From NCBI GenBank assembly GCA_026119855.1, contig JAOWBW010000038.1, forward strand, positions 186,001 to 250,000: a DNA stretch of 64,000 nt. The letters run 5' to 3'. How positions within the stretch are numbered: position 1 is the stretch's first letter; every line of letters starts with the position of its first letter. A program made the position numbers and the translations under genes. Shown in pieces: positions 35,614 to 46,279 of this stretch. A model generated the notes under the pieces. It was given only the letters and a program-made list of their open reading frames with translations. It was not told the DNA's origin and ran no database searches. Origin of the DNA: Campanula takesimana. Taxonomy: Eukaryota; Streptophyta; Magnoliopsida; Asterales; Campanulaceae.

Positions 35614-35858
35614 CTCCTTCCGTTTCGTAATATTTGATGTTTTAACTTTCTTCACTTAAATAAAGAAAAGCAATTGTTACATGTAAGAAGGACTCAAACA
35701 CCCCTATAACAATTCATTTACCTAGGTAATTAAATGCATTTACTAAGGATGTGTCAATTTGTAAGTAATGGTAAAAGTTCCTAGATAATTGAAAAGTGTC
35801 AAATATTTTGGAACAAAATTGAACACCTAAAACGACATGTTTTGCGAAACGGAGGGAG
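35614..35858. mobile_element. Stowaway-like MITE, intact
   Basis: 245 bp with ends CTCCTTCCGTTTCGTAATATT and its complement ending GAAACGGAGGGAG, flanked by TA. Same family as 24220-25155 and 63245-63508. Confidence 0.85.
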
Positions 35859-37842
35859 TACAAAAGATATGTGATTTCATATGCTACTTTTATACTCCGT
35901 ACAATGTAATCAACTAAATATTCCATCTCTCCCCCGTTTCTTCTTCTCCAAATTTCAACTTTGGCAATTTTCCGGCTTGATTTCTTCGCCGTTTTCCTCA
36001 AATCAATCTTCTTCCTTTTTCTTTCGGTTAACTTTTCAAACACACTATTTTTGAAATCTCATTTTTCAAAATTACAAACAATGTTTTATTGATTTCTGTT
36101 TTTTTATTGTAATTTAGTGTGTTTGTCGTTTTATTAATTAGATTAGAAAATATGTATATTTTTCTAGTTCAAGTTTGGCTTTCTCTCCATATGCGAGAAT
36201 GTTTGTTTTCCCTCCATTGTTGAGGGCTTGTGATTTCCCTCATTCATTGAGGGCTTTGTTTATTTCGTTTATTGCTATTTTGATCTTCGTAAAGGCTGAA
36301 TCTGATTTGAAAGATTGGAAGAGGACTAGGAACTCAATATTTCTTCATCTTAATGTAGTCTAGCGTTGCAAAAGGAGGTATCTGCCAAATTTGATTTTTG
36401 TTTCATCCATTAGGTGTTGCAAGGACGTGCTTAGTGAATACTATTCTTTTTATTTGTAGTTGATAAATCAAAATGCCAATATGTTGGCAGTTGTAATTTT
36501 TAGGGAGCTGGACTACTATGCGGCAGTCTCACCTTGTGAGACCGTTCCCGCCATTTTTTTTTTTTTTAATTTTTTTTTTCCTTGCCATTTTTTGCTAGCC
36601 AGTAAAAGTAACATTTTTTTCTCATATGTAACACTTTTTTTTTCAAAAAAAAAACTATTTATATTATTTTGCGAAATTGATGTTACATCTTACAATAAAG
36701 TGTTACTTTTTTTAAGACCAAACTGTTACTTTCTTCATAAGAAAGTGTTACATTTTCAAATCAAAAAAATTATTTATATTATTTGCGAAACTGCTGTTAC
36801 ATCTTACAATAAAAAGTGTTACTTTTTAAGACCAAACTGTTACTTTCTTCATAAGAAAGTGTTACATTTTATTATGACGAGCAGCTCACTTATTTTGTAG
36901 TATGTTACAAAATATATATTTTTTTTTAAATAAACCATATCATGATCTATGTAGTTTTATTCGTCTCGTCGAGACGAACACAACGGTATTTTTTAAAAAA
37001 AATCGACTTTAAAATCTCAAGATATAGCATTTTAAAATTATTGGAGGTTTTTTTTTTTTTTAAAAAACACGTGGATTTTGGGAAAAGGCGGAGGGGGGGT
37101 CTCACAGCGTGAGACGGTCGCATATAAGTATTGTTCATTTTTAGGGCATTGTTTGTAAATGTGAGTCCCACTATTTGGTTCGAATTTTCAACGTTTGTGG
37201 ATATTCGACTTCAAAACAATGGTTGTTATCTTTAATAATATTTCTCTTTTGATTCCCAAAAAATATATATATATATATATATATCGAAAGGTTCCAATCT
37301 TTGCACTTATTCCTACATTCAGAAGGAAGAGATACCGCAAAAGAGTGATTCAGTCGTGTTGACTTACTTTTGGATAATGAAAAATAACATTTTGATTCCC
37401 ATGATTGTAGAGTAACTCGTACACGATACGCCGGCTGCCCCATCACAATGTTTAGTCACCATAAAAGGCATAAATGAAACATGAAACAGGAATCTTTAAA
37501 AAAAAAAAAAAAAACAGGAATGACCAACCAACCAACTGCAACAAGTAAGAGAACCTAAATTATCGAAAACCCAAACTTGCAAGTTGGAACCCAAATTCTC
37601 AACGACCAAAACCTGTGTGAGATTCATGGTAAAAGACGAGTTGAGAAATTAAATAGTTTGCCCCTATATACAGGAGGCGGGGTGGGGCAAGACCATTTTT
37701 TTCTTTTATTGAGATTTATTTCATGTGAGAGACCGTCTCACAGAAAACTTTCTCATTCTTAACACGGCCAAATTGATTTGGAACCCTAAGGCATGGTGTA
37801 GCAATGTTGTATGCGATCTGAATTTCATCTATTTCCTATTTG
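35859..37842. other. Gene-free spacer
   Basis: Holds a 115-bp tandem duplication (36656-36873; TGTTACATCTTACAATAAA ... AAGAAAGTGTTACA), paired GTGAGAC/GTCTCAC words at 36530-36545, 37100-37125 and 37727-37745, and a TA run at 37263-37284. Confidence 0.5.
36656..36873. repeat. 115-bp tandem duplication
   Basis: Two adjacent copies of a unit with GCGAAA(T/C)TG(A/C)TGTTACATCTTAC and the self-complementary TAACACTTTCTTATGAAG/CTTCATAAGAAAGTGTTA region. Confidence 0.8.
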
Positions 37843-37851
37843 GAATAATGA
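37843..37851. repeat. MULE target-site duplication, left
   Basis: GAATAATGA, identical to 45337-45345; nine bases is the usual Mutator-superfamily length. Confidence 0.95.
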
Positions 37852-38095
37852 GAATTTTTTTTCAAATAATAGGGTTTGGAATTTTTATCTACCAAACTAC
37901 TACCCAAATTCAACTATGTACCAAAATGACACTTTTTTATGAAAACGTCACTGGCACTCACGTTTTTACCTTGAAAACGGCACTACCAGTGCCGTTTTCA
38001 GTCTTGACCAAAATCCAAAATTTGACTCCTCAGCCGGGTTGGTTTTGGGTGGGTTTTGGGTGGGTTTAATGGAGAGAAATGAACCGGTTTAGGGT
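37852..38095 (+). repeat. MULE left TIR, 244 bp
   Basis: Begins GAATTTTTTTTCAAATAATA and ends GGTTTAGGGT. It contains two palindromic AAAACG ... CGTTTT modules (37941-37968, 37974-37999). Confidence 0.95.
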
Positions 38096-38423
38096 AATTG
38101 TGGTTAGGGTACGCGCATGGTCGAGAAAGACAAAAAACAAAGAAGAAAACGTTACTGGCAATCACGTTTTCTGGGAAAGTAGAAAACGTGACTGTCAATG
38201 CCGTTTTCAATAAAGTCACGGTGGTGTCAGTTTGGCTCCCCACCCACCCACGCCTTCCATCCCTTCTTAAACCCTAGCACCCCTTCCCTTTTTCACAGAG
38301 CACACACGAAAAGAAAAAGAAAAAAAAAAAAAAACTGCCATTGTTGAGCTGAGAAAGAGCAGAGGAAATTTTTGAAAATTTTGGTGAAGTCGTTACTCGT
38401 AGTAACGTTTTTAAACTCATAAG

Positions 38424-38986
38424 GTTAGTATTATTCATACTTTTTTTTTCTTTTTTTAATTAGTTTGTGTTTATAAGTTTTTGTGATTTTGAAAATTAAC
38501 GGGATTCACACTTTTTTTTTATATTTAACGGAGCAGCGTAGTTTTTGTTATAAATATAACGGAGCAGCCTCATTTCTGCTAGAAATTTAATGAGATTCAC
38601 ACGTTTCTGTTAAAAATTTAACGGAGCAGCCTCGTTTCTGTTACAAATTTAATGGGAATTGCACGTTTTTTTTTTTAAATTAGTTTGTGTTTATGTGTAT
38701 GTATGTTAACTTTAAATTTGGCAATATATGTTAAATCTTTGTGTTTATTGTCAGAAATGTCACAAAAATATCACTTTCTGTCAAAATATTAACTAGAAAT
38801 GTCAGAAATTTAACGGGATTTGCACGTTTCTGTTATAAATTTAACGGAGCAGCCTCGTTTCTGTTAGAAATATAACGGTATTCCCACGTTTTTTTTGTTG
38901 CATCAAACGATGATTAATTATATAGTTAAAATTTGTTTTTGTTAATTTAAATAGCAATTTAACTATGGTATTGCTGTTTGTTTTAG
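38424..38986 (+). other. 5' UTR intron of the PMD gene, with degenerate repeats
   Basis: Donor AAG|GTTAGT and acceptor TGTTTTAG directly before the ATG. It contains about six degenerate repeats built from AAATTTAACGG(A/G), GCAGCCTCGTTTCTGTTA and GATTCACACG. Confidence 0.65.
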
Positions 38987-41336
38987 ATGGACCAACATGA
39001 ACACAGACCCTTCGTTGATCCCGGGCCATTGGATATGTCTGTACTTACATTACAGACATCCCACCGATCTCATTATATCTGGGCTCAACAAGACGTTGAG
39101 AGTCTTAGATGCAGGCGTGGTCCGGATCTGCCTAAGGATTTGGATATTAGGATAAAACAAAAATTGTTAGATGTGGGGTTTTTCGGAGCATATAGCCTAG
39201 GCCATTTCAAATATGATTGGCCTTTGATAGAGGCTTTGATTGAGCGATGGCGTCAAGAGACCCACACTTTTCATTTGCCAGTTGGGGAGATGACAATCAC
39301 CCTGGAGGATGTTGGCATGTTATGTGGCCTTCCTATAGACGGGGTAGCTGTGACAAGTTCCGAAACCACCAAGACAAAACCCGAATGGATTCAGTTATGC
39401 GTAGAGTTACTTGGGATTCAACCACAACCCGAAGACTTGAAAGGTGGTAGATTGTCGATTAGGTGGATTATGGAACAATTTCCTTTGTTCGGAGCGCTTC
39501 CCCAGGATGCCTCCCCCGATTTGATTGACATGTATACTCGGGCGTATATTTTGTTATGCTTAGGGGCATATCTGATGCCGGATACAAGCAATTCTTTGGT
39601 TAAGTTGATGTACCTCCCACTGCTTAGAAACGTGGACACGATTAAAAATTACAGTTGGGGTAGTGCGGTTTTAGCCTTTTATATCGGGAGCTATGTGTAG
39701 CGACGAAGCCCGATTCGAAAGGCTGTGCTGGATTTTTAACACTAGTACAGGTATGTCAATTATATTTAATTATACTGTATTATAGTAGTGAATAAAATAT
39801 TTGTTGTACGTGACAGTTATTTTTATCTTTATTGGTTGCAGCTTTGGGCTTGGGAAAGGTTGTTGTGTACACGACCAAGAAGGACACGGGGAGATGGCAT
39901 ACTTCAAGATGGTCAATTCTTGCCATATGGTTGCAGGTATTCTAAAATTACTTCACTAACTGCACAAAATATGTTATTTATTTATGAGGTTTTTAATTTA
40001 CTACTTTTTATGTCAATTGCTCCATATGTAGGTGGCAAGGTCCCTTGTCGTTTACACATATTACCGGGCACAACCTGCATGGATACCGAGATCAACTAGC
40101 GTATCTGACTGAGAGTCAGGTTGTGTGGCGGCCATACGAAGGTGTCCAAGTTCCAGATTATTGCTTGCAGGGACAGGGTATATGGAGAACGAAGGTGCCC
40201 CTTATTTGTTTTGATAGGGTTGAGTGGCACCTTCCAGATCGCGTTATGAGGCAGTTCGGGATGTTACAACCTATACCTGCGGCATGTGACACGAGTACGT
40301 ACCTGCATGCACTTGATCGGCGAGGTCGGTCAGAGGTTGATTGGGTGGTCTTCCACGGACAGTACATAGGATTGTGGAACAACCGAAATCATATGGTTGT
40401 TGCTGGGCAGTATGGTGTCGAGGATGTACATTACACCCATATCTATATGTCATGGTACAGACAGATTACCCGGTTATTGATCCAGCATCCAAATGATGTA
40501 GAGGGGGAGGGGTACACGGCACATGGTAGTCAATACGAGGGTTTGGTAAGCTAAATACTACACAACACTTTTACCAATTTTTTGTTTTACCATTTTATCG
40601 TCATAACTATATCATCTTTAATTGATTTCGACAGATTCAAAACTTTCAGCGCGCATACCAATCCAATGAGAATGCCATAGCTATGGGAGGCCTAAACGGC
40701 CCAGCCTCAGAACACCTACTTCTTACTCGTCGTTTCATCACAGAATCCTTAGCAGCTACTAATGAGCTGAAACGACTAGATGCCGCCGAAGCTCCACCAC
40801 CACCATCAGATCGTGTCCAAGGGGTGCCACAAAGGCGAAATCGGGTTCGTAGACAGGCTCGACACGTTCATGGAGATCCAGAGATACAGCCGGATATGGG
40901 GTTACATGATGAGGAAGAGGATAGAGAGGAGGCAGAGAATGAGGAGGACGATGCAGGGGATCCAAACACCTTTAGGATTCCTCCCCGGAGCGGTATCACT
41001 CAGATGGATTATACTCCACCTCCATGGATGGGTTCTACATCACATGCTTCTGGGAGTGGGACTGGAAGGCGAAGCTTTGAAATGGATTATACTCCAACTC
41101 CTCCTCCAGATAGTGATTATCGAAGGCGAAGCTTTGGTCTACCTCCGACGTCGTTTCCGGAGTTTCCATCTTTTGGTAGTGGTACGACTCATATAGACCC
41201 CACTCAGGGTGGAGCATCGTCATCACATCAAACTTCCACATCACGAATGGGTCGTGTTTTTTCTAACCTTTTACGTAGGAGAGGTGCAAGGACACGTAAT
41301 CCTCCTAACAATTACACCCCATCTGCATATCCCTGA
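38987..41336 (+). pseudogene. Plant mobile domain (PMD) protein, frameshifted
   Basis: Aminotransferase-like PMD family (relatives MAIN and MAIL1; also found in transposons). Exons are 38987-39750, 39842-39936, 40032-40545 and 40635-41336, all with GT-AG introns and matching phases, about 690 residues. Diagnostic strings are FGAYSLGHFKYDWPLIEALIERW, MTITLEDVGMLCGLPIDG, then LWAWERL at the start of exon 2 and DRVEWHLPDRVMRQFG in exon 3. The C-terminus has an acidic stretch and Pro/Ser-rich repeats with MDYTP twice. One base appears missing in the T-run at 39673-39676: the upstream frame ends YIGSYV-stop, while the other frame continues with LYRELC up to the exon end. All else is intact, so the defect is recent or an assembly error. 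The role within the element is unknown. Confidence 0.88.
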
Positions 41337-41540
41337 TGGATTTCCTATGTGACCGGGATGTGGTCACTACATATTTGGATTGATGTAGTATTTGTATGTC
41401 TATGAATAAAATGGATCTTTTGTGGGTATAAATCTGAGGGTAAAAAAAAATGATCTGTAACCATCACTTTTAGATTTCATGAATTTTGAGACAGGTACAT
41501 CGAAAATACTAGACATCAGTCCCAAAAATAGATGTATCAG

Positions 41541-41657
41541 AGCTGTCAAAAACGGTACTACTGATACCGTTTTTATCAGAACTGTCAAAAACGGCACTAC
41601 TAAGCCCGATTTTATCAAAACTGTCAAAAACGGTACTGGCATTGCCGTTTTTATTCA
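41541..41657 (+). repeat. 3 x 39-bp palindromic tandem array
   Basis: Three units at 41541-41579, 41580-41618 and 41619-41657. Each starts (G/A)CTGTCAAAAACGG and contains an AAAACGG ... CCG(T/A)TTTT palindrome. It lies after the PMD gene and upstream of the small ORF at 41762. Confidence 0.92.
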
Positions 41658-41761
41658 AAATACTTTCCCTTTAAAAGGCTCGGTGACCTCAAAACTAATT
41701 CATCCATTTCTCATCCATCTCTCTCAAAACTAATCTCTCTCAAAAATTTCTAACTGTCATA

Positions 41762-42079
41762 ATGGATCCATCGCTCCCCCGCTGGTATCGTGGCAAACAA
41801 CCTCTTTATGGTAATCCCGTTCAACACTCCGATGCTCAATCTAATCTCTCTCAAATCGAACGAGAGTTAGAATCTCCACTGCCTCGTATCATACCTGGTC
41901 CCGCTGGTATTGCAGCAGAGGCCGTGCGGCGGCATCACTCCGGAAAAGCTCATGTCTCTCAGGATCCACCCCAGTCGACCCAAGAGGCCATAAGGAGAAA
42001 GCTTGAAGAGCCGGAGGAGGATGAAGATTTCCAGCGCAAACCATGGCTTTCTGCAATGGATTATCTTCTTTTAGTGTGA
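41762..42079 (+). CDS. Small ORF resembling plant HROB/OB-fold protein linker
   Basis: 105 residues. The segment LPRIIPGPAGI, then about 20 residues later STQEAIRRKLEEPEEDEDF followed by PWLSAMDYL, follows the pattern I know from plant homologous recombination OB-fold (HROB) proteins just before their OB fold. The OB fold itself is absent: the frame stops 6 codons into the MURA 3' end, on the opposite strand. It may be a captured host-gene fragment, as in Pack-MULEs, or a third MULE gene. Neither is proven, and the family link is from memory. Confidence 0.5.
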   Translation: MDPSLPRWYRGKQPLYGNPVQHSDAQSNLSQIERELESPLPRIIPGPAGIAAEAVRRHHSGKAHVSQDPPQSTQEAIRRKLEEPEEDEDFQRKPWLSAMDYLLLV

Positions 42080-44637
42080 CCTTCTACCTTGCATATCCCG
42101 CAACGAAACTTCCTTTTCTCCACCTGCCAATCCATCCTATTTCTAATCCGCCTTGATTTAGGTCTTCCTTGCTTCTTATCACGTCGGTGCATCGGGTTAG
42201 GATAAAAACTTGGGACACGACCATCTACATCCCAATAAGCCTCGTCATGGATCGGATTAAAAGTGCCCCTCCATGTATTGTAGTACGCCTCAAGACTGTA
42301 AAAGGAATCAATGAAATTCAAACCATCGACATGTTGGGATTTGAAGCACGCAAGAGCATGCGAACAAGGGTAATGATATTGCACCCATTTGCCACAAGTG
42401 CATGTTCGAGGACCCAACTCCACGACTTGAACCCTTCCACCTCTTTCACCGCGTTTTCCAGTTGTCACTTGATAAACCCCCATTGACGTATTGTTAAACC
42501 TTATAACATGATGATAGCCAGCCTTCTTCAAGTTGAAGTCATATTTAAGTTGAACCCTTTGACTGAACTGTAGTCTCGCATTTATGTTGGGGTTACCAGG
42601 ATACCCCCCCAATGCCCTTATTGATCCTGAGAGTCTATTCTGAAAGTATTCCACACACCTATAGAAGGCAGTCTCAACAATTCCTGAAATAGTCATCCCC
42701 CGTGCTCCTTTCATGACACCATTAAAAACTTCGGACAAATTGGTAGTCTTAATGCCGTACCTATATCCAGAATCATGCGCCAATGACCACTTTCTCGCAT
42801 CCAACAACTCAAACCATTTAATTGCCTCGGGATTGATTATACGAATCTGAGCCATAAAATTTTTCATCTTCCTGTCCTGGGTGGCGCTAACAGCACGCCA
42901 AAAAAGATCTTTCAAGCCTACACCCTTGTGAGCATAAAGGAAATTTGCTCGCAAATGCAACATGCACCACCTGTGCACAATAGTTCGTGGCCATGAATTA
43001 TCTCCAACCGTGGCAAGGATGCCACTATGACGATCAGATATCAAACAAACTTCTCGACCCCTAATAACATGTTTGATAACAAGATGTAAGAACCAATACC
43101 AGTTTGGATGGTCCTCTTTTTCAACAATAGCAAAAGCAAGTGGAAGTAAACTATCATTTGCATCAGCACCCATAGCAATAAGTATTACCCCTTTATATCT
43201 TCCATGCAAGAAAGTGCCATCAACAGAAATGACAGGACGACAATGAGAGAATGCTTCCAAACAAGGGCCAAATGCCCAAAACACACGGTCAAACGCCCCT
43301 GGAGGACCAACATGAGGACGATTAGAATACTCCACAATGGTGCCAGGGTTCCACTTTTGAATAGCTCCTAACAAACGTGGCAACTTTTTGTAAGACTCTT
43401 CCCAGTCCCCAAATGCTTGAGCGATGGCTTTTTGTTTGCCACACCATGCCTTCCGATATGAAATATCCTTACCATGCATTGCTTTTATTGTTGCCTTAAC
43501 AAGCGCAATCTTGTACTCAGGATCAGCCTTGATGAATTCCATAACTTCTCGTCCTATAAACTGAGCATCTAAGTTGGGATGATCTCCGGTAACATCTGAT
43601 GCCAAGCAAGAATGTGGACCGTTGTACTTAGTTACTTCCCAATACCCACCATTCTTCATGCTCACATTCACATAGAAATTGCATGGAAACTCTTTCACCA
43701 AACACTCAATAGTCCACTTTCGCGTTGTGCTCCTTTTCACCCTGAACCGCAGATTTTTCTTAATATGATATTTCTTTATTTCATACTGCACTTCAATCTT
43801 CTTTGAGAAGCGAATACCTTTGGCGATTTCATCTTTCTCCGCATCCCATTCTGAAAACTTATATTGACTATCATCATAAATCTCCGATCCTTCCCCAATA
43901 TCGCGGTAAAATTGATAGTCTCCTCTATCATACAGTTGATTCTGCGGCTCATTAAAAGTAATCATGTGTGCTCCCAAATCATCACCTTCCCCATCATCAC
44001 CCTCATTGTCGCTAACATCAGTTGGACTCGCACAATCTTCATATCCAGAATCACCCTCTTCATTTTCAAGGAAATGAGCTTCATGATCTATATCATCATC
44101 ATCTTCACGTTCCTCTACCTCTTCTTCCTCCCCCACTTCCATTTCCTCTTCCTCTTCCACATGTGTTTCAAACTCATCAACATCTCTCTCAGGGTAGTAA
44201 CTTGAAGAACCCATCTGAAAGTTATCCATGTCATGAAAATACTCATTTTGTATCGGCTCCTCTCCTGTTTCAAACTCATTAGAAGGTACATTATCAACAA
44301 AATTCATGACAACATACAACTGCAAGCTACTCATCCCACCTAATTGAGCAGAAACATCAAACATGACTTCCATACCCATATCATTCTCGACTGGAAACGG
44401 AATGTAATTTGCAAACCCATTGCCGACCAGATGAGGATATCTACAAATAACTTTCAACTTAACATTGGTTCGATCTACCCCAATTTTCTTATATAACTTC
44501 TTAATCAATTTTTTATACCTCCATCGAGTTTTTGCTTTAAGTGCACATTTCGGCCCCTGTTCAAAATGGCTACCTTCAAACGGGTTTTCATCATCTCCTC
44601 CCCAGTAGCACATGAAAATAAGTGGAACTCCACTCAT
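42061..44637 (-). CDS. mudrA-like: MURA-type MULE transposase
   Basis: 858 residues from the ATG at 44637 (MSGVPLIF), the usual start of plant MURA; a frame-extended start at 44670 is possible. Order: N-terminal region, very acidic stretch (about residues 160-225), MuDR DNA-binding domain, DDE core, SWIM zinc finger and zinc knuckle. Catalytic residues are D473 (VDGTFLHG), D535 (ISDRHSG) and probably E636 (TNLSEVFN), with a CMLH motif at 558-561. SWIM is CTCG ... CSHA (746-760). The C-terminal knuckle CGICKVEGHTKRR ends in a stop just where its last Cys should come, at the junction with the small ORF. No internal stop or frameshift is seen, so it may be functional. It cuts and pastes the element via the TIRs. 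Confidence 0.95.
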   Translation of the reverse strand: MSGVPLIFMCYWGGDDENPFEGSHFEQGPKCALKAKTRWRYKKLIKKLYKKIGVDRTNVKLKVICRYPHLVGNGFANYIPFPVENDMGMEVMFDVSAQLGGMSSLQLYVVMNFVDNVPSNEFETGEEPIQNEYFHDMDNFQMGSSSYYPERDVDEFETHVEEEEEMEVGEEEEVEEREDDDDIDHEAHFLENEEGDSGYEDCASPTDVSDNEGDDGEGDDLGAHMITFNEPQNQLYDRGDYQFYRDIGEGSEIYDDSQYKFSEWDAEKDEIAKGIRFSKKIEVQYEIKKYHIKKNLRFRVKRSTTRKWTIECLVKEFPCNFYVNVSMKNGGYWEVTKYNGPHSCLASDVTGDHPNLDAQFIGREVMEFIKADPEYKIALVKATIKAMHGKDISYRKAWCGKQKAIAQAFGDWEESYKKLPRLLGAIQKWNPGTIVEYSNRPHVGPPGAFDRVFWAFGPCLEAFSHCRPVISVDGTFLHGRYKGVILIAMGADANDSLLPLAFAIVEKEDHPNWYWFLHLVIKHVIRGREVCLISDRHSGILATVGDNSWPRTIVHRWCMLHLRANFLYAHKGVGLKDLFWRAVSATQDRKMKNFMAQIRIINPEAIKWFELLDARKWSLAHDSGYRYGIKTTNLSEVFNGVMKGARGMTISGIVETAFYRCVEYFQNRLSGSIRALGGYPGNPNINARLQFSQRVQLKYDFNLKKAGYHHVIRFNNTSMGVYQVTTGKRGERGGRVQVVELGPRTCTCGKWVQYHYPCSHALACFKSQHVDGLNFIDSFYSLEAYYNTWRGTFNPIHDEAYWDVDGRVPSFYPNPMHRRDKKQGRPKSRRIRNRMDWQVEKRKFRCGICKVEGHTKRR

Positions 44638-44956
44638 ATTTACTCCTAAACAAATGAATTCGACTGTCAAAATCCTAATTTATTAGCAATGCATATAACA
44701 AAAAAGCATCTAATAACTCGAAATTTAATTATATTAAACAAATTAACACATATAAGAAAGATTAAAATATACCTTAAATGCTTTGAATCTTCACCTCACA
44801 AAATTTGCAATTTTTTTTTCAGCACTTGAGCAGCACTTGGGTATGAATGAAATGTGAGAGAAGAAGATAGTTGAAAATAATGAAAAGAAAGGAGAGTGGG
44901 CAGTGTATTTTTTTTTTTGCAAGCGGGCAGTGTATGTATGTAGAACTGAGGCTGCG

Positions 44957-44968
44957 CATATATAATAT
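44957..44968 (-). promoter_or_regulatory. Candidate MURA promoter
   Basis: TATATTATATAT on the minus strand, between the right subterminal palindrome (44979-45005) and the MURA 5' region. A TTTGTTTAG acceptor-like site just upstream of the ATG suggests a 5' UTR intron. Confidence 0.4.
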
Positions 44969-45092
44969 ACCTCAAGCTGAAAACGTCACTACAAGTGACG
45001 TTTTTCGAATTTTTTGAAACCCTAAAAACGTCACTTGTAATGCCGCTTTTCATTTTTTTTTTTTTTTTTTTTTGTGTCAGCGCACTTAAAAA

Positions 45093-45336
45093 ACCCTAAA
45101 CCGGTTCATTTCTCTTCATTAAACCCACCCAAAACCCACCCAAAACCAACCCGGCTGAGGAGTCAAATTTTGGATTTTGGTCAAGACTGAAAACGGCACT
45201 GGTAGTGCCGTTTTCAAGGTAAAAACGTGAGTGCCAGTGACGTTTTCATAAAAAAGTGTCATTTTGGTACATAGTTGAATTTGGGTAGTAGTTTGGTAGA
45301 TAAAAATTCCAAACCCTATTATTTGAAAAAAAATTC
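45093..45336 (-). repeat. MULE right TIR, 244 bp
   Basis: Reverse complement of the left TIR with one mismatch and no indel. Contains the same two palindromic modules (45189-45214, 45220-45247). Confidence 0.95.
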
Positions 45337-45345
45337 GAATAATGA
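45337..45345. repeat. MULE target-site duplication, right
   Basis: GAATAATGA, the partner of 37843-37851. Confidence 0.95.
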
Positions 45346-46279
45346 TGGCCAAAATACGTTTACCTCCAAGTTATACACTGAATTTCACTTTGCACCCCCA
45401 CGTGAAATTTGTGTCACTTTGGTCCCTCGTGTTAAAATTATCCCACTTTACAACCTAGATCCCAACGAACGTTAAAATTTTTAACAAAATCGGACATGTG
45501 CATGGCAAATGATGGGTATTTACATCTTTTGACTAAAAAACTTAAGGGCTAAAATGTCATTACATATGAAAACCTTTCAAAGTCTTCACCACCATACCCA
45601 AATAACACCAAGATGCCATAACCACCATCAAGTTACCATAACCACCACCATCAAAGCGCCACCAACCCCGCCACCACCACCATTAAAGTCGCCATAAACC
45701 AAATAAAACACAAATTCCAGTCTATGAATGAACATTCATATAACAAGCACATCTAAAATCAACATCAATTTTGTCTTTTATTAAAAAAAAAAAAAAAAAA
45801 AAAAAGCCAAACAGGCAAACAGATTAGGATTCTTCGAATTGGGTGCTTCCATCTCCCCCACACCTAATTCATAAATTTGAATTTCAAAGGTCTGTGTACA
45901 TCCAGGATGGTGGCGGGCCGGCAATGATCTTACCAGTGCAGGCGGTTGGAGCGTTAGAGATGGAGGTGGGGACGTCGAAGATGAAGAAGGGTTTTGTTTT
46001 GAGGGTTTGTGGAGGGGAATTATTAGAATTGGGTCCTCATCCCCTTAAAAGGCCTTGTTAAGGGGTGAGGTTAGCCAATCTATATAGTTAATCAATTTTA
46101 CTCTCCAAGTTGATGTGGGATATATGAGGCTTCAACACGCCCCCTCACGTGTAGGCCGATTCTATGGGCTCTACACGTGGATCATCATTACGCCATCATA
46201 ATTATCAATTCAAACCCACTACGGGCACCCAACACGGGTTAACTCAAGCACATCATCAACTTGGGCCGGCTCTGTACCA
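45346..46279. other. Gene-free sequence right of MULE
   Basis: Begins with a GGCCAAAATACGTTTACC phrase typical of non-autonomous DNA transposon ends, then CCACCACCA-rich DNA, poly-A at 45783-45805 and LTR-like text at 46050-46160 (CAAGTTGATGTGGGATA, then CACGCCCCCTCACGTG). No ORF was supported. Confidence 0.4.

Larger units (their letters stand above)
37852..45336. mobile_element. Complete MULE carrying MURA, PMD gene and an HROB-like ORF
   Basis: 7485 bp bounded by 244-bp terminal inverted repeats that differ, by my base-by-base reading, at one position (38072). A perfect 9-bp TSD GAATAATGA lies at 37843-37851 and 45337-45345. Inside are a PMD gene on the plus strand (38987-41336), a small plus-strand ORF (41762-42079) and a MURA transposase on the minus strand (42061-44637), converging in the middle. 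The near-identical TIRs argue for a recent insertion. Confidence 0.95.

Noticed and set aside
36460..36900. 146-codon frame rich in Phe and Leu
   Set aside because: It is produced by poly-T runs and a 115-bp tandem duplication; no domain or start context.
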